Below, one piece after another: positions 52,270-61,234 of a stretch of 64,000 bases of DNA. The stretch lies in NCBI RefSeq assembly GCF_002265875.1, contig NZ_NPFA01000001.1:334988-398987 (forward strand). The letters run 5' to 3'. The notes under the pieces are model-generated. The model saw nothing but the letters and a program-made list of their open reading frames with translations, was not told the origin of the DNA and made no database searches. Made by a program: the position numbers and the translations under genes. This DNA is from Marinococcus halophilus. GTDB lineage: Bacteria > Bacillota > Bacilli > Bacillales > Marinococcaceae. Numbering within the stretch: position 1 is the first letter of the stretch; every line of letters starts with the position of its first letter.

Positions 52270-52707
52270 TCATGCGTCCTCCTCAATAACGATCGAAATT
52301 TCGTAACGCCCTACCGGCGTTCCCTGCAACACTAGCCGGTAATGAAAATCAATATGCATCATCCAGCCGAGATTGGCTTTCGTTATAGCCAGATGATCTG
52401 TTACCGCTTCTGTATGAAGACGGCCGTAGCCCATATCGTAGGTGCCTTCGGTACGTTCACCGTACGCGTATACCTGTCGCATGGCCACGGCCCCGCTTCG
52501 GAGTACCATAACCTCCGCATTTCCGATTTTCAGTGTGGTCTGTACTTTCCCTATGCCTTCGAGCTCTTCTTCAAAACGGACATACGTCCATTCCTGTTTT
52601 TCATACATTTCACCATCTGCGTTCAGCTGAATGGTTTCACGTTCGTCTTCCTGCTGCATGTTGGTCGTCATAGCGACTTTTACCGGGGTCTTCGCTGTGT
52701 CTGCCAC
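52270..52707 (-). CDS. ywiB: DUF1934 beta-barrel protein YwiB
   Basis: 145 residues, beta-rich lipocalin-like barrel ([47 protein letters not shown]). GTG start with AAAGGTGG six bases upstream. Coupled to argS, four bases away, as in other Bacillaceae. No signal peptide; function unknown. Confidence 0.85.
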   Translation of the reverse strand: MADTAKTPVKVAMTTNMQQEDERETIQLNADGEMYEKQEWTYVRFEEELEGIGKVQTTLKIGNAEVMVLRSGAVAMRQVYAYGERTEGTYDMGYGRLHTEAVTDHLAITKANLGWMMHIDFHYRLVLQGTPVGRYEISIVIEEDA

Positions 52708-52832
52708 GATGAGCCACCTTTCTCTATGCCTGCATGTACTCGCTTTTAACGTTCCGGTTAATCACTGTCTTATTTTAACACGTCTTCGCGCATTGAGAAG
52801 GGAAAATTGATCAATTGAAAAGCCCGGGCACG

Positions 52833-52865
52833 AAAAAGCTCCCCTGCCGGAGCAGAGAAGCTTTG
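52833..52865 (-). terminator. Terminator of the sugar ABC operon
   Basis: AAAGCTTCT-CTGCTCCGGCAG-GGGAGCTTTTTCG on the minus strand directly after the last permease gene. Confidence 0.7.
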
Positions 52866-52866
52866 A

Positions 52867-53685
52867 TTACCCTTTTACCGAGCCTGCAAGCAGCCCGCGG
52901 ACAAAGTATCTTCCGAGTACAATATAGACAATCAGCGTTGGCAGGGCCGCAAGCATAGCACCAGCCATCTGCACGTTCCACTGCACGATCTGGCTGCCGG
53001 ATAAATTCTGCAGCGCCACCATAACCGGTTGACTGTCTGCGTTTGTAATCGTTACTGCAAACAAAAATTCGTTCCAGATGTTTGTAAACTGCCAGATGGC
53101 TACCACTACAAACCCTGTAATGGACAGCGGAATGATAACGCGCCGAAATATCTGCAGAAAACCAGCACCATCAATTTTCGCTGCCTCGATCATTGTATCG
53201 GGAATGTTGGCGTAGAAGTTTCTAAACATCAGGGTGGTGATCGGCAGACCGTATACAACATGGGTGAGAATCAGCCCCGGAATCGAGTTGTACAATTCGA
53301 TGGTTCTGAGAAACTGAATCAGTGGAATCAGGATACTCTGATACGGAATAAACATCCCAAACAGCAGGACGGTAAAGAGAATTTCCGACCCTTTAAACTT
53401 CCATTTGGACAATACGTACCCGTTCATTGCCCCGAGCAGCGCGGATAAAATCGTTGCTGGAATAACCAGATACAGGCTGTTGGCCAGATTCGGAGCCAAA
53501 GCACTAAAGGCTTCTGCGTAGCTTGAAAAGTCAATCGCTGTCGGGAACGCCCACATCGTAGCGAGACTCACTTCATCGAGCGGCTTCAGGCTGGTTACTA
53601 CGATAACGTAGATAGGCGATAAAAACAGAAGCGACATGAAAATGGCGAGTGCGTATTTGAACACCGGCGTTAATCGAATGGCCAT
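52867..53685 (-). CDS. Carbohydrate ABC transporter permease (MalG type)
   Basis: 272 residues, six membrane helices. The EAA loop contacting the ATPase is EAAKIDGAGFLQIFRRVIIPLS. It starts on the last base of the preceding permease gene. Partners are the MalF-type permease and the lipoprotein upstream. No ATPase gene is in this operon, so it must share a multi-use MsmX-like ATPase encoded elsewhere, as many Bacillus CUT1 systems do. Confidence 0.92.
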   Translation of the reverse strand: MAIRLTPVFKYALAIFMSLLFLSPIYVIVVTSLKPLDEVSLATMWAFPTAIDFSSYAEAFSALAPNLANSLYLVIPATILSALLGAMNGYVLSKWKFKGSEILFTVLLFGMFIPYQSILIPLIQFLRTIELYNSIPGLILTHVVYGLPITTLMFRNFYANIPDTMIEAAKIDGAGFLQIFRRVIIPLSITGFVVVAIWQFTNIWNEFLFAVTITNADSQPVMVALQNLSGSQIVQWNVQMAGAMLAALPTLIVYIVLGRYFVRGLLAGSVKG

Positions 53686-54644
53686 CAGCCCTCCCTCCTT
53701 CGATTGGCGAGTAAGTACGGTACGATGAATACGGCGACCAGGATGAGCATAACCATTGCAATGGCCGCCCCGTTTGCATAGTAGTTAGCCCGGAATGTTG
53801 TTTCGAACATATACACACCCGGAACATCGGTCACAAAGTTCGCACCCGAACCAGTCATGGCGTACACAAGGTCAAAGATTTTCAACGAAATGTGGGCCAT
53901 AATGATAACGACACTTACGGTAATCGGCAGAAGCAGCGGAATGACTACCTTCATGTATACTTTCCACTCCGACGCCCCGTCGACCCGGGCGGCTTCCCGG
54001 AGCTCCTCCGGAATGCCCCGCAGGCCGGCCAGATACATCGCCAGGGAAAAACCGGTCATCTGCCAGACAGCCGCAATAACCAGCGCGATGATGGCGACCG
54101 GGAGGCCAAACTCAATACTGCCCCACTGAAAGCCCCCCAGAATCGTTGTATCGGTGTACCAGAGCGGCTGTATGCCAAAAAACGCCAGAAACGTATTGTA
54201 GCCCGTAGACGGGTTTAACAGCCACTGCCATACAACGCCCGTTACAACAAAGGACAGCGCCATTGGAAAAAGAAAAATATTGCGGAAAAGCGTTTCTGCT
54301 TTTAATTTCTGGTCAATAAGCACGGCCAGTCCCAAACCGCTCACGATCACAAATCCGATAAATAATAGAGTGAAAAACAATGTGTTTCTTAAATCCGCTT
54401 GAAAACGGAAGTCCTGGAATAAATAAATATAGTTTGCAAGCCCGGCAAACGAAAAATCGGGCGTCAGGCTGTTCCAGTTACTAAGTGATACGTACCCCGT
54501 CCAGCCGATAAATCCGTATACAAATACAGCGACCAGTAAAAACGAGGGAGCGATAAACGCCACGGCCCACCAGCGGTCCTTGACTGCCTTTTTACGTTTC
54601 ACCCGATCTTTTGCTGCTGCTTTGTCTATTACTTCGTCGGCCAT
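53685..54644 (-). CDS. Carbohydrate ABC transporter permease (MalF type)
   Basis: 319 residues from ATG 54644 (AAGGAGGG upstream): basic N-terminal tail, six membrane helices, and the EAA loop EAARVDGASEWKVYMKVVIPLL. CUT1-type uptake of an oligosaccharide. Between the lipoprotein and MalG-type genes, transcribed together. Confidence 0.92.
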   Translation of the reverse strand: MADEVIDKAAAKDRVKRKKAVKDRWWAVAFIAPSFLLVAVFVYGFIGWTGYVSLSNWNSLTPDFSFAGLANYIYLFQDFRFQADLRNTLFFTLLFIGFVIVSGLGLAVLIDQKLKAETLFRNIFLFPMALSFVVTGVVWQWLLNPSTGYNTFLAFFGIQPLWYTDTTILGGFQWGSIEFGLPVAIIALVIAAVWQMTGFSLAMYLAGLRGIPEELREAARVDGASEWKVYMKVVIPLLLPITVSVVIIMAHISLKIFDLVYAMTGSGANFVTDVPGVYMFETTFRANYYANGAAIAMVMLILVAVFIVPYLLANRRREG

Positions 54645-54718
54645 CTTCCATCCCTCCTTTGAACAAAAGAAACCCGGCACCGCTTGTACCGGCACGGGGC
54701 TTCTTTCTGTTAACCATC

Positions 54719-56035
54719 CTATTGTTGTTCTTCATCCAGTGCTGTCTGCATCGATTCCATCAGTTTTTCTTCATCGCCCTGGGTAACGAAGATATTTACT
54801 GCCTGGTTCGCTTTAGTCACAAAGCCCTCAGAGGCAGCTGAACCGTGCGCAAGACTTGGCGTAAGCGAGGTTTCCTGGAAATCTTCCATTGTGTCCTGTC
54901 CGTATTCGTCATATTTAGATTCGTCCGCGTCCACTCGTGCCGGGATCGACCCTTTTAACGGATTGAACGTGTCCTGGCCTTCCTTCGAACCGAGGACACT
55001 CAGGAATTCTTTTACTTGCTCCGGATTTTCAACTCCTTTTGGCAGGCCGAACGTATCAGTGATAACCATGAATTCTTCTGAAGTGCCAGGGAACGGCGTG
55101 TAGCCGAAGCCTTCATTTACTTCGAGTCCAAGGTCATTCACAAAGTAGCCTTTTGCCCAGTCGCCCATATTAATCATGGCAGCTTCGCCATCTGCAACCA
55201 TTTGCGCTGAATCCTGCCAGTTTCTCGAAGCATGATCTTCGTTGACATATTCAAGCATCTGCCCGAACTGCTCGGTAGCTGTTGCTACGCGCTCATCATC
55301 AAAGCCGACTTCTCCTTCCCAAAGAGCTTCATAGTCCTCTGGACCAAGATTAGCAAGGAGCAGGTTTTCGTAAATCTGTGTAGCCGGCCATGATTCTTTA
55401 TCGCCCATCGCAAGCGGGGTCACCCCTGCTGCTTCAAGCTCTTCTGCGACTTCAAAAAATTCGTCGATATCACTTGGGGGCTCAATGTCGTTCTCTTCAA
55501 ACACTTCCATGTTGTAAAACATGACGTTGCCGCGGTGGATATTAACCGGGACCGAATAGATATCGCCGTCAGAGCTGACCATATCGACCAGTTCTTCCGG
55601 GAACTTGTCATTTAACTCCTCTTCTTCGTAGAAATCATTGAGCGGCTCCATCTTGTCAGCTGCAACCCAGCTGTCATTCAGCTCAGCACCGCCGTGCACC
55701 TGGAACGTGGATGGCGGATCGTCGCCCTGCATTCTTGTTGCGAGCACTGCTTTAGCATTTGTGCCGGCTCCGCCGGCTACAGCTGCGTTTTCCACCGAAA
55801 TATCCGGATGCTCCTCTTCAAACATGTCGATTAAAGCCATCAGGCCGTCTTCCTCGCCTGCGCCTGTCCACCAGCTGAAGATTTCAACTTCAGCGTCGCT
55901 TCCGCCTTCCCCGGATCCTCCGGAGCTTCCTTCATTTTCCGAACCGGATCCGGAATCCGAGCCGCCTCCCCCACAGGCTGCTAAACCGAACAACAGCAGT
56001 GAACTCCCTACCAGACCAACACTTTTTTTCAACAT
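54719..56035 (-). CDS. Sugar ABC transporter substrate-binding lipoprotein
   Basis: 438 residues, an extracellular solute-binding protein of family 1. Signal peptide with lipobox LAAC (Cys21), then a Gly/Ser/Glu linker and a mature part extremely rich in Asp and Glu, as in halophiles. Binding-domain strings: FSWWTGAGEEDGLMALIDMF and VHGGAELNDSW; the ligand cannot be read from sequence. First gene of the transporter operon, preceded by a consensus cre. Confidence 0.93.
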   Translation of the reverse strand: MLKKSVGLVGSSLLLFGLAACGGGGSDSGSGSENEGSSGGSGEGGSDAEVEIFSWWTGAGEEDGLMALIDMFEEEHPDISVENAAVAGGAGTNAKAVLATRMQGDDPPSTFQVHGGAELNDSWVAADKMEPLNDFYEEEELNDKFPEELVDMVSSDGDIYSVPVNIHRGNVMFYNMEVFEENDIEPPSDIDEFFEVAEELEAAGVTPLAMGDKESWPATQIYENLLLANLGPEDYEALWEGEVGFDDERVATATEQFGQMLEYVNEDHASRNWQDSAQMVADGEAAMINMGDWAKGYFVNDLGLEVNEGFGYTPFPGTSEEFMVITDTFGLPKGVENPEQVKEFLSVLGSKEGQDTFNPLKGSIPARVDADESKYDEYGQDTMEDFQETSLTPSLAHGSAASEGFVTKANQAVNIFVTQGDEEKLMESMQTALDEEQQ

Positions 56036-56066
56036 AAACCCTCCCCCTTGCAGGAATAATATATTT

Positions 56067-56084
56067 TATGATAACGCTTACAAA
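56067..56084 (-). promoter_or_regulatory. CcpA cre site at the ABC operon promoter
   Basis: TTTGTAAGCGTTATCATA on the minus strand matches WWTGNAARCGNWWWCAWW at every position. It overlaps a TTGTAA hexamer spaced 16 bases from TATTAT, so binding would exclude RNA polymerase. Confidence 0.75.
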
Positions 56085-56176
56085 TTTGATTATAAGTTAG
56101 CTTGCAATGTTTGTATGGAATTATTTTCTATACAATCTTTTGATTTTCTGCATTATCTTTAGGTTACTTTATCCTA

Positions 56177-57553
56177 TTACTTTCTGCCCTGCTGGTACTG
56201 TTTTGGAGAGCACCCCACCTGTTTTTTAAACACCCGGCTGAAATAGTTCGGGTCTTTGTACCCGATGCTGATGCTGATTTCCTTTAATGGCCGTTCGCGG
56301 TCCTGAAGCATCCTTTTGGCTTCCTGCATCCGTATACGCGCGACATAATCAACAAACGAGACACCGGTGACTTCCTTAAACTGATGGGAAAAATAGGCCG
56401 GGCTCCACTGCACGTATCCTGCCATGTCCTCGAGCTGAAGTGATTTCGCGTAGTGCTCTTTCACGTAAGCTTTCACTTTTTCAATCTGGTGATGCTCCTG
56501 GAAATGAAGACCTCTGTAAGCTCCTACAAGATGAAGAAGCCGTTTCCATTCGGCAGCGTCAGACGGCATATCTTCTTCAAGCGTTCCGTTCATTTCTTTG
56601 ACCAGCTCCTCAAGCTGAAGCCACAAATGCCTCCGGGATGATTTTTGGGGATGGGTGTGCCACCATTCACTCCAATAGTAGACGGCGGATTTTTCTTCGC
56701 CTGTCCGCAGTGCATTTACAATGGAGGAAACCCACTGGCTGCTCTGCTCCGGCATGGCCGCCTGGTTTTTTTCAAGTCCGGATAAAGCTTCCACGTAGGC
56801 CTGAAACAGCAGCTTCATTTCGTATTCTTTATGAGAGACGCCGACCGCTGCTTTTTTCCCGAGCTCAAAATGCATGCGGCGCCGAAGGCGTTCAATCTCT
56901 TCGGACCCTCTGCTTTTCCCCGTGTGGAAGAAAAATGCCCGAAACCAGCCGTTCGGCTGACGGTCTGTGAGAAAGACATCACTCGTCCACTGCGCCAGTC
57001 GTTCTTCTATATCTTCCGGCGCTTCCTCTTCACGCATCACTGCCGCAAAACCGTACGAAGCACGGGGCACTGCTTCCGCCAGGAGCTCTGCATAATTTTC
57101 ATGCGGTTCTCCGTGGCAGACACTTTGAAAAAGGAGCTTTTGCAGTCTGTGGCTGTACTGCTTCTGCTCCTGCCTGCTGCGGAGCACAGCCGTCTGTACG
57201 CGTTCGAGTGTCTGGATAGTCTCATCTTTTTTGCCGGGCTTCAGTAGATATTCTTTCACGCCCAGTTTAAGTGCCTCCCTGGCGTAATCAAAGGAATCAT
57301 AGGCGGTGACCATAATAAAGTGAATACCAGGAACTTTCTGCTGGATATGCTGGATGGCTTCAAGGCCGTTACATCCCGGCATTTTAATATCCATCAGCAT
57401 AATATCCGGCCTGCTCCGGGTGGCCTGCTCTACCGCCTCGAGGCCGTTCTCCGCTTCTCCTATCACTTCTATTTCCGGTAAGTGTGCCGCTATCAGTTTT
57501 TTCATCGCTTTTCGTTCAAGCCATTCGTCTTCTGCCATCAGTAGTCGTATCAT
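56177..57553 (-). CDS. AraC-type response regulator (YesN-like)
   Basis: 458 residues from ATG 57553, which overlaps the kinase stop (ATGA). N-terminal receiver: acidic pair in MAEDEWLERKAM, phosphoacceptor Asp55 in IMLMDIKMPGCNGLEA, Lys105 in YLLKPGKK. A long middle linker follows, then a C-terminal AraC double HTH (AGYVQWSPAYFSHQFKEVTG; EISISIGYKDPNYFSRVFKKQ). It should activate the ABC operon 140 bases downstream in response to the sensed sugar. Confidence 0.93.
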   Translation of the reverse strand: MIRLLMAEDEWLERKAMKKLIAAHLPEIEVIGEAENGLEAVEQATRSRPDIMLMDIKMPGCNGLEAIQHIQQKVPGIHFIMVTAYDSFDYAREALKLGVKEYLLKPGKKDETIQTLERVQTAVLRSRQEQKQYSHRLQKLLFQSVCHGEPHENYAELLAEAVPRASYGFAAVMREEEAPEDIEERLAQWTSDVFLTDRQPNGWFRAFFFHTGKSRGSEEIERLRRRMHFELGKKAAVGVSHKEYEMKLLFQAYVEALSGLEKNQAAMPEQSSQWVSSIVNALRTGEEKSAVYYWSEWWHTHPQKSSRRHLWLQLEELVKEMNGTLEEDMPSDAAEWKRLLHLVGAYRGLHFQEHHQIEKVKAYVKEHYAKSLQLEDMAGYVQWSPAYFSHQFKEVTGVSFVDYVARIRMQEAKRMLQDRERPLKEISISIGYKDPNYFSRVFKKQVGCSPKQYQQGRK

Positions 57554-58995
57554 CCTGCCTGCCCCCCTGTCTGCCATTCTCTGAAAGGCATACGAAGTGT
57601 TACTGTGGTGCCGCGTGACGGCACAGAGGCCACATCCACCAGCGCTTCAGCGTGAAAAAACAATTCCAGGCGCCTGCGGACGTTCTGCATGCCGAGGCCG
57701 GTCGAATGGCCAATATGCGCTTCCGGTTCTTTACCGGCACCGAGAAGCTGCTGACGCTGCCGCTCGTTCATCCCTTTTCCATTATCTGTTATCCGGACGA
57801 CGATCTGGTTGTCTTCCATGCGCACCTGTACCCGTACTTCGGCATTTTCCTCCATGCCTTCCACCCCGTGGATAAAGGCATTCTCAATCACCGGCTGCAG
57901 CGTTAGCCTCGGGATTGGAAGATCGAGCTCCGATGTTTCGATATCAATATGCGTAGATAAGCGGTTCCGAAACCTTGTTTCCTGTATGTGAAAATAGCTC
58001 TGGATCACCTCAATTTCCTCCCGAAGCGTTACTTCTTTTTCGATATTCCCCAAACTGTAGCGGAGCAGAGAAGAAACCGACCCTATTAATTCCGACGTTT
58101 CCTCTGCATCTTCTAAATAAGCCATTTTCGAAATGGTATTCAGCGTATTGAATAAAAAATGCGGATTGATTTGATTCTGCAGATGCTTCAGCTCGAGCTG
58201 CTTCATGAGCTGGTCCATCTCGGCCTTTTTTTCCATTTCGCCCACGTACGTATGAAGATCTGTACGCATGCGGTTGAACGTGTGGCCGAGAAGCTCCAGT
58301 TCATCTCCAGAACGAATACGGAGCGGCTCCCCCTGAAAATGGCCGCGTGAGACCTCCCCTGCCGCCTGGGACAATTCGTGCACGGGCTTTGTAATGCTTG
58401 AAGAAAACTTGAATGCGATAAAAGCCGCAATCAACAGCGATGTGGCAAACAAGCAAATGATAAAATAGCCGAATGCGGTATTTCGCTCCTGCAGCTGGGC
58501 ATAGAGCTGCTGATAATCTGTCAGGGACTGGTCGATGAGGGTTAGCGTACTTTCCTGGATATACGTATTCGACTGCTCGGTTTCCGCAAGCTTGTCCCCG
58601 TATTTTTCAATATCTCCCTGGAGCACGAATCCGGCAGTCGTTTCGCTGTTTTGTTCGAGCGACTCAAGCAGCTGCATGTAGCTCTGCATCTCTACCGATC
58701 CCGGCTGATTTTCCTCTTCTGCGATTTTTTTCGTCAGAGCTTTCATTTCCCCGGATGCTTGATAATAAGCAGCCCACGTTTCCTGAGAAGGATTGGTGGC
58801 GACCTGCTGAGTCGCAGCCGTCCATTCTTCAGCCTGGCGGGAAATGGAATTAAGTAATACAAAACGGTCAAAGCTTGAGCTGTATTCATTGGTAATACGC
58901 TCCGAACTCCAGTAGATACCGATTGCTACTGCGTTAAAGAGCACAATAAATGCAAAGGAAAAGAACACCATTTTCGAGCGAATAGACCGTATCAC
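57550..58995 (-). CDS. Sensor histidine kinase (YesM/LytS type)
   Basis: 481 residues. Membrane segments about 10-30 and 175-195 flank an extracellular helical domain; then a HAMP linker, the phosphorylated His279 in NQINPHFLFN, and ATP-binding ITDNGKGM and STGLGMQNVRRRL. Its ATG overlaps the stop of the sugar-binding gene (ATGA), so sensor parts are made together. It probably reads the sugar through the anchored binding protein. Confidence 0.92.
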   Translation of the reverse strand: MIRSIRSKMVFFSFAFIVLFNAVAIGIYWSSERITNEYSSSFDRFVLLNSISRQAEEWTAATQQVATNPSQETWAAYYQASGEMKALTKKIAEEENQPGSVEMQSYMQLLESLEQNSETTAGFVLQGDIEKYGDKLAETEQSNTYIQESTLTLIDQSLTDYQQLYAQLQERNTAFGYFIICLFATSLLIAAFIAFKFSSSITKPVHELSQAAGEVSRGHFQGEPLRIRSGDELELLGHTFNRMRTDLHTYVGEMEKKAEMDQLMKQLELKHLQNQINPHFLFNTLNTISKMAYLEDAEETSELIGSVSSLLRYSLGNIEKEVTLREEIEVIQSYFHIQETRFRNRLSTHIDIETSELDLPIPRLTLQPVIENAFIHGVEGMEENAEVRVQVRMEDNQIVVRITDNGKGMNERQRQQLLGAGKEPEAHIGHSTGLGMQNVRRRLELFFHAEALVDVASVPSRGTTVTLRMPFREWQTGGQAG

Positions 58996-59981
58996 TGCTC
59001 CAGCTCTCCTTCCCGGGCAGCTTCAGAAGCCCGCCAGATAATTGTCTCTGTATGCTGCACTGCCGGTACGTGCTGCTGCTGATGCAGCCGGGCCACGTCA
59101 TAGATTGCCTGCTCTCCCATCCGCCCGGGATGCTGACGGACCGCGGCGTCAATTTTTCCTTCTTCAAGCAGCTGTACTGTTTCAGGCAGCGTATCGAACC
59201 CGATCACATACAGATCACCGGCACCTTCAATCTCTTCAATCCCCTGGGAAATGCCGATAGCATCCAGGGCACTTGTGCCGTACATTGCCGTGATGGAAGG
59301 ATGCTCCTTTAATAAACTGTACGTGGCCTGGGCGGCCCCGATCTCAGATATCCCGGAATAACCGATATCTTTAATTTCCACACGCCCGCTTGCTTCCACC
59401 GTGTCCCGGAAACCCTTCACCCGCTCCTGTTGATTAACTGCCTGCGCACTTCCCGAAACAATGCCGACCTGCTGTGTTCCTTCTGTCTTCTGCAGAAGCT
59501 CCTCGCCTGCTAAAATGCCGGCTTCATAATTATCTGTGCCGATATAGGCGCGCCGCCCGCTGCCGGGTACATCACTGTCTACTGTAAGAACCGGCACGCC
59601 TTTTTCGAGCGCCTTCTGCACCAGCTCCTGAAAAACCGGATCATCGATGCCCTGGGTGATAATGGCATCCACGTTGCTTTCAATCATCCGGTTCATCGTT
59701 TCAAGCTGTTCATTTTTATCCGCCTTGGCAGGGCCATGCGTTTCAACGTAAATTCCCGATTCCTTGCCGGCTTCGACGGCTCCCTCTTTAATCTGCTCCC
59801 AGTAGGGGTTTCCCGCCTCTTCCATAATGAGCGCTACTCTCGTCTGGTATGTTTCGTTCTCCTCTGAATTTACCGGTTCCACGTAAAAAGCCTTTGTTCC
59901 AAAATAAACGGTAGCCACCAGGCTGGCCAGACACGCGAAAAAGAAAACCGCAAACATCCAATGCTTTCGCCGTTTGCCCAT
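58992..59981 (-). CDS. Membrane-anchored sugar-binding sensor protein (RbsB/Peripla_BP_4 type)
   Basis: 329 residues: short basic N-terminus, one uncleaved-looking membrane helix (MFAVFFFACLASLVATVYFG) with no lipobox Cys, then a ribose-binding-protein fold (ALIMEEAGNPYWEQIKEGA; NVDAIITQGIDDPVFQ; VLTVDSDVPGSGRRAYIG). No transporter genes of its class are nearby. Its coupling to the kinase gene argues that it presents a sugar to the sensor rather than feeding a permease. First gene of the three-gene sensing operon. Confidence 0.85.
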   Translation of the reverse strand: MGKRRKHWMFAVFFFACLASLVATVYFGTKAFYVEPVNSEENETYQTRVALIMEEAGNPYWEQIKEGAVEAGKESGIYVETHGPAKADKNEQLETMNRMIESNVDAIITQGIDDPVFQELVQKALEKGVPVLTVDSDVPGSGRRAYIGTDNYEAGILAGEELLQKTEGTQQVGIVSGSAQAVNQQERVKGFRDTVEASGRVEIKDIGYSGISEIGAAQATYSLLKEHPSITAMYGTSALDAIGISQGIEEIEGAGDLYVIGFDTLPETVQLLEEGKIDAAVRQHPGRMGEQAIYDVARLHQQQHVPAVQHTETIIWRASEAAREGELEQ

Positions 59982-59996
59982 AACTGCAGCCCCCTT

Positions 59997-60022
59997 TTTG
60001 AAATCGCTTACAAATAATTATA
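59997..60022 (-). promoter_or_regulatory. Promoter -10 and consensus cre upstream of the sensing operon
   Basis: TATAAT (60022-60017) is followed directly by TTTGTAAGCGATTTCAAA (60014-59997), which matches the 18-base cre consensus completely. The cre covers the likely start site. No good -35 is visible. Confidence 0.7.
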
Positions 60023-60068
60023 TAACTTTTCCCAAAAATCGCCACCCCCCCTCCGCTGCAAAGGGCAT

Positions 60069-60101
60069 AAAAAAGACGCCGGGTCTATGGCCCCCGGCGC
60101 T
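60069..60101 (-). terminator. Terminator of the cyclodeaminase-like gene
   Basis: GCGCCGGG - ggccatag - ACCCGGCGTC followed by TTTTTTAT on the minus strand. Confidence 0.88.
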
Positions 60102-60107
60102 CTCTGT

Positions 60108-61094
60108 TTATTCGTCTTCTGTTATTTCAAGTCCTTCTCCAGCCGCTTTGAGCTGCTCATACGTGTAGACAGCAATAGCTGTGTCTTGCACCCCGGTGCC
60201 CGTAAGATCGCAAAAGGTTATCTGCTCCATCGTTTCCCGGGCGGGCGTGTCTCCGCTGATGATCGCCCCAATTTCCACCGTGCTGCTTTCATCAATGGCT
60301 CCCGCTTCTTTGGCCGTCCGGTGTTCTCCGATGGAAAACACCTGCGAAGCAGCATCACAGGCAAGAATGTCCACCGCCCCCAGCACCTCCGGCTCGATTT
60401 CATTTTTTTCTGCGGCATCCGAGCCCATAGCAGTAATGTGGAGTCCCGGGTGCAGCCATTCTTTTTTAATAAACGGCTCCGTCGCCGGTGTCGTTGTTAC
60501 GAGCACGTCGCAATTTCGTACTACCGTTTCCAGATCGGCTGCTTCTGTCGTAACGCCAAGCTCGTGCTCCATCTCGCGCTGATACGCTTCGATCCGTTCT
60601 TTTTTGCGTCCGTACACGTAGACTTTCTCAATTGAAGGCCGCACCATTTTCAGCGCCCGAAGCTGAAAGCGCGCCTGCGTACCGGTGCCGACAATACCTG
60701 CAATTTTCGCCTCATCCTTAGCCAGATACTTTGCTGCTGCAGCACCGGCGATGCCTGTACGCACATCGGTTAAATATCCGTTGTCCTGAAGTACCGCTGC
60801 CGGGAAGCCGGTATCCGAATGAAATAACAGCATCATGCCGCTAAGGCTTGGAAGTCCTTTGTCCGGATTGTCGAAAAAACCGGTCGAAATTTTCAGGGCA
60901 AACTGATCCATGCCTTTGACATACGCCGTTTTTGCGTCCATTTCACCGTTTTTGTCAGCAATTGGCATACTAAGAACCGGGGGCATGGTTACCTCTCCTG
61001 CCTGCAGGCGCCGGAAGCCGTCTTCAATGAGAGCAAGGGCCTGTTGATTAACGTCAATCGTATTTCTGATCGGTTTTTCTTTAAATAAATACAC
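60108..61094 (-). CDS. Ornithine cyclodeaminase/mu-crystallin family enzyme (EutC-like)
   Basis: 328 residues. N-terminal substrate domain with KTAYVKGMDQFALKIS and DNGYLTDVRTGIAGAAAAKY, Rossmann motif IVGTGTQARFQLRAL, and VLVTTTPATEPFI. The family covers ornithine cyclodeaminase, alanine dehydrogenase and ectoine-utilisation EutC. The strings FDNPDKGLPSLSG and YLTDVRTGIAG look most like EutC, but no other ectoine gene is in the window. Function is therefore open; NAD(P)-dependent action on an amino acid is likely. Confidence 0.8.
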   Translation of the reverse strand: MYLFKEKPIRNTIDVNQQALALIEDGFRRLQAGEVTMPPVLSMPIADKNGEMDAKTAYVKGMDQFALKISTGFFDNPDKGLPSLSGMMLLFHSDTGFPAAVLQDNGYLTDVRTGIAGAAAAKYLAKDEAKIAGIVGTGTQARFQLRALKMVRPSIEKVYVYGRKKERIEAYQREMEHELGVTTEAADLETVVRNCDVLVTTTPATEPFIKKEWLHPGLHITAMGSDAAEKNEIEPEVLGAVDILACDAASQVFSIGEHRTAKEAGAIDESSTVEIGAIISGDTPARETMEQITFCDLTGTGVQDTAIAVYTYEQLKAAGEGLEITEDE

Positions 61095-61234
61095 GGACTC
61101 CGCCTCCTTTAAAGTGAGCTATTTTTATTATAGGAAACATTGCATCAAATCAAAACCATCAATCATGAGAACGCTTAAATATTTGCAGAACGGGAATAGC
61201 GTATCATACTTTGATTAAAAGGCAGGTGGACGAT

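Noticed and set aside
61164-61177. cre-like TGAGAACGCTTAAA between the cyclodeaminase and aldo/keto reductase genes
   Set aside because: At least two mismatches in the core positions on either strand.
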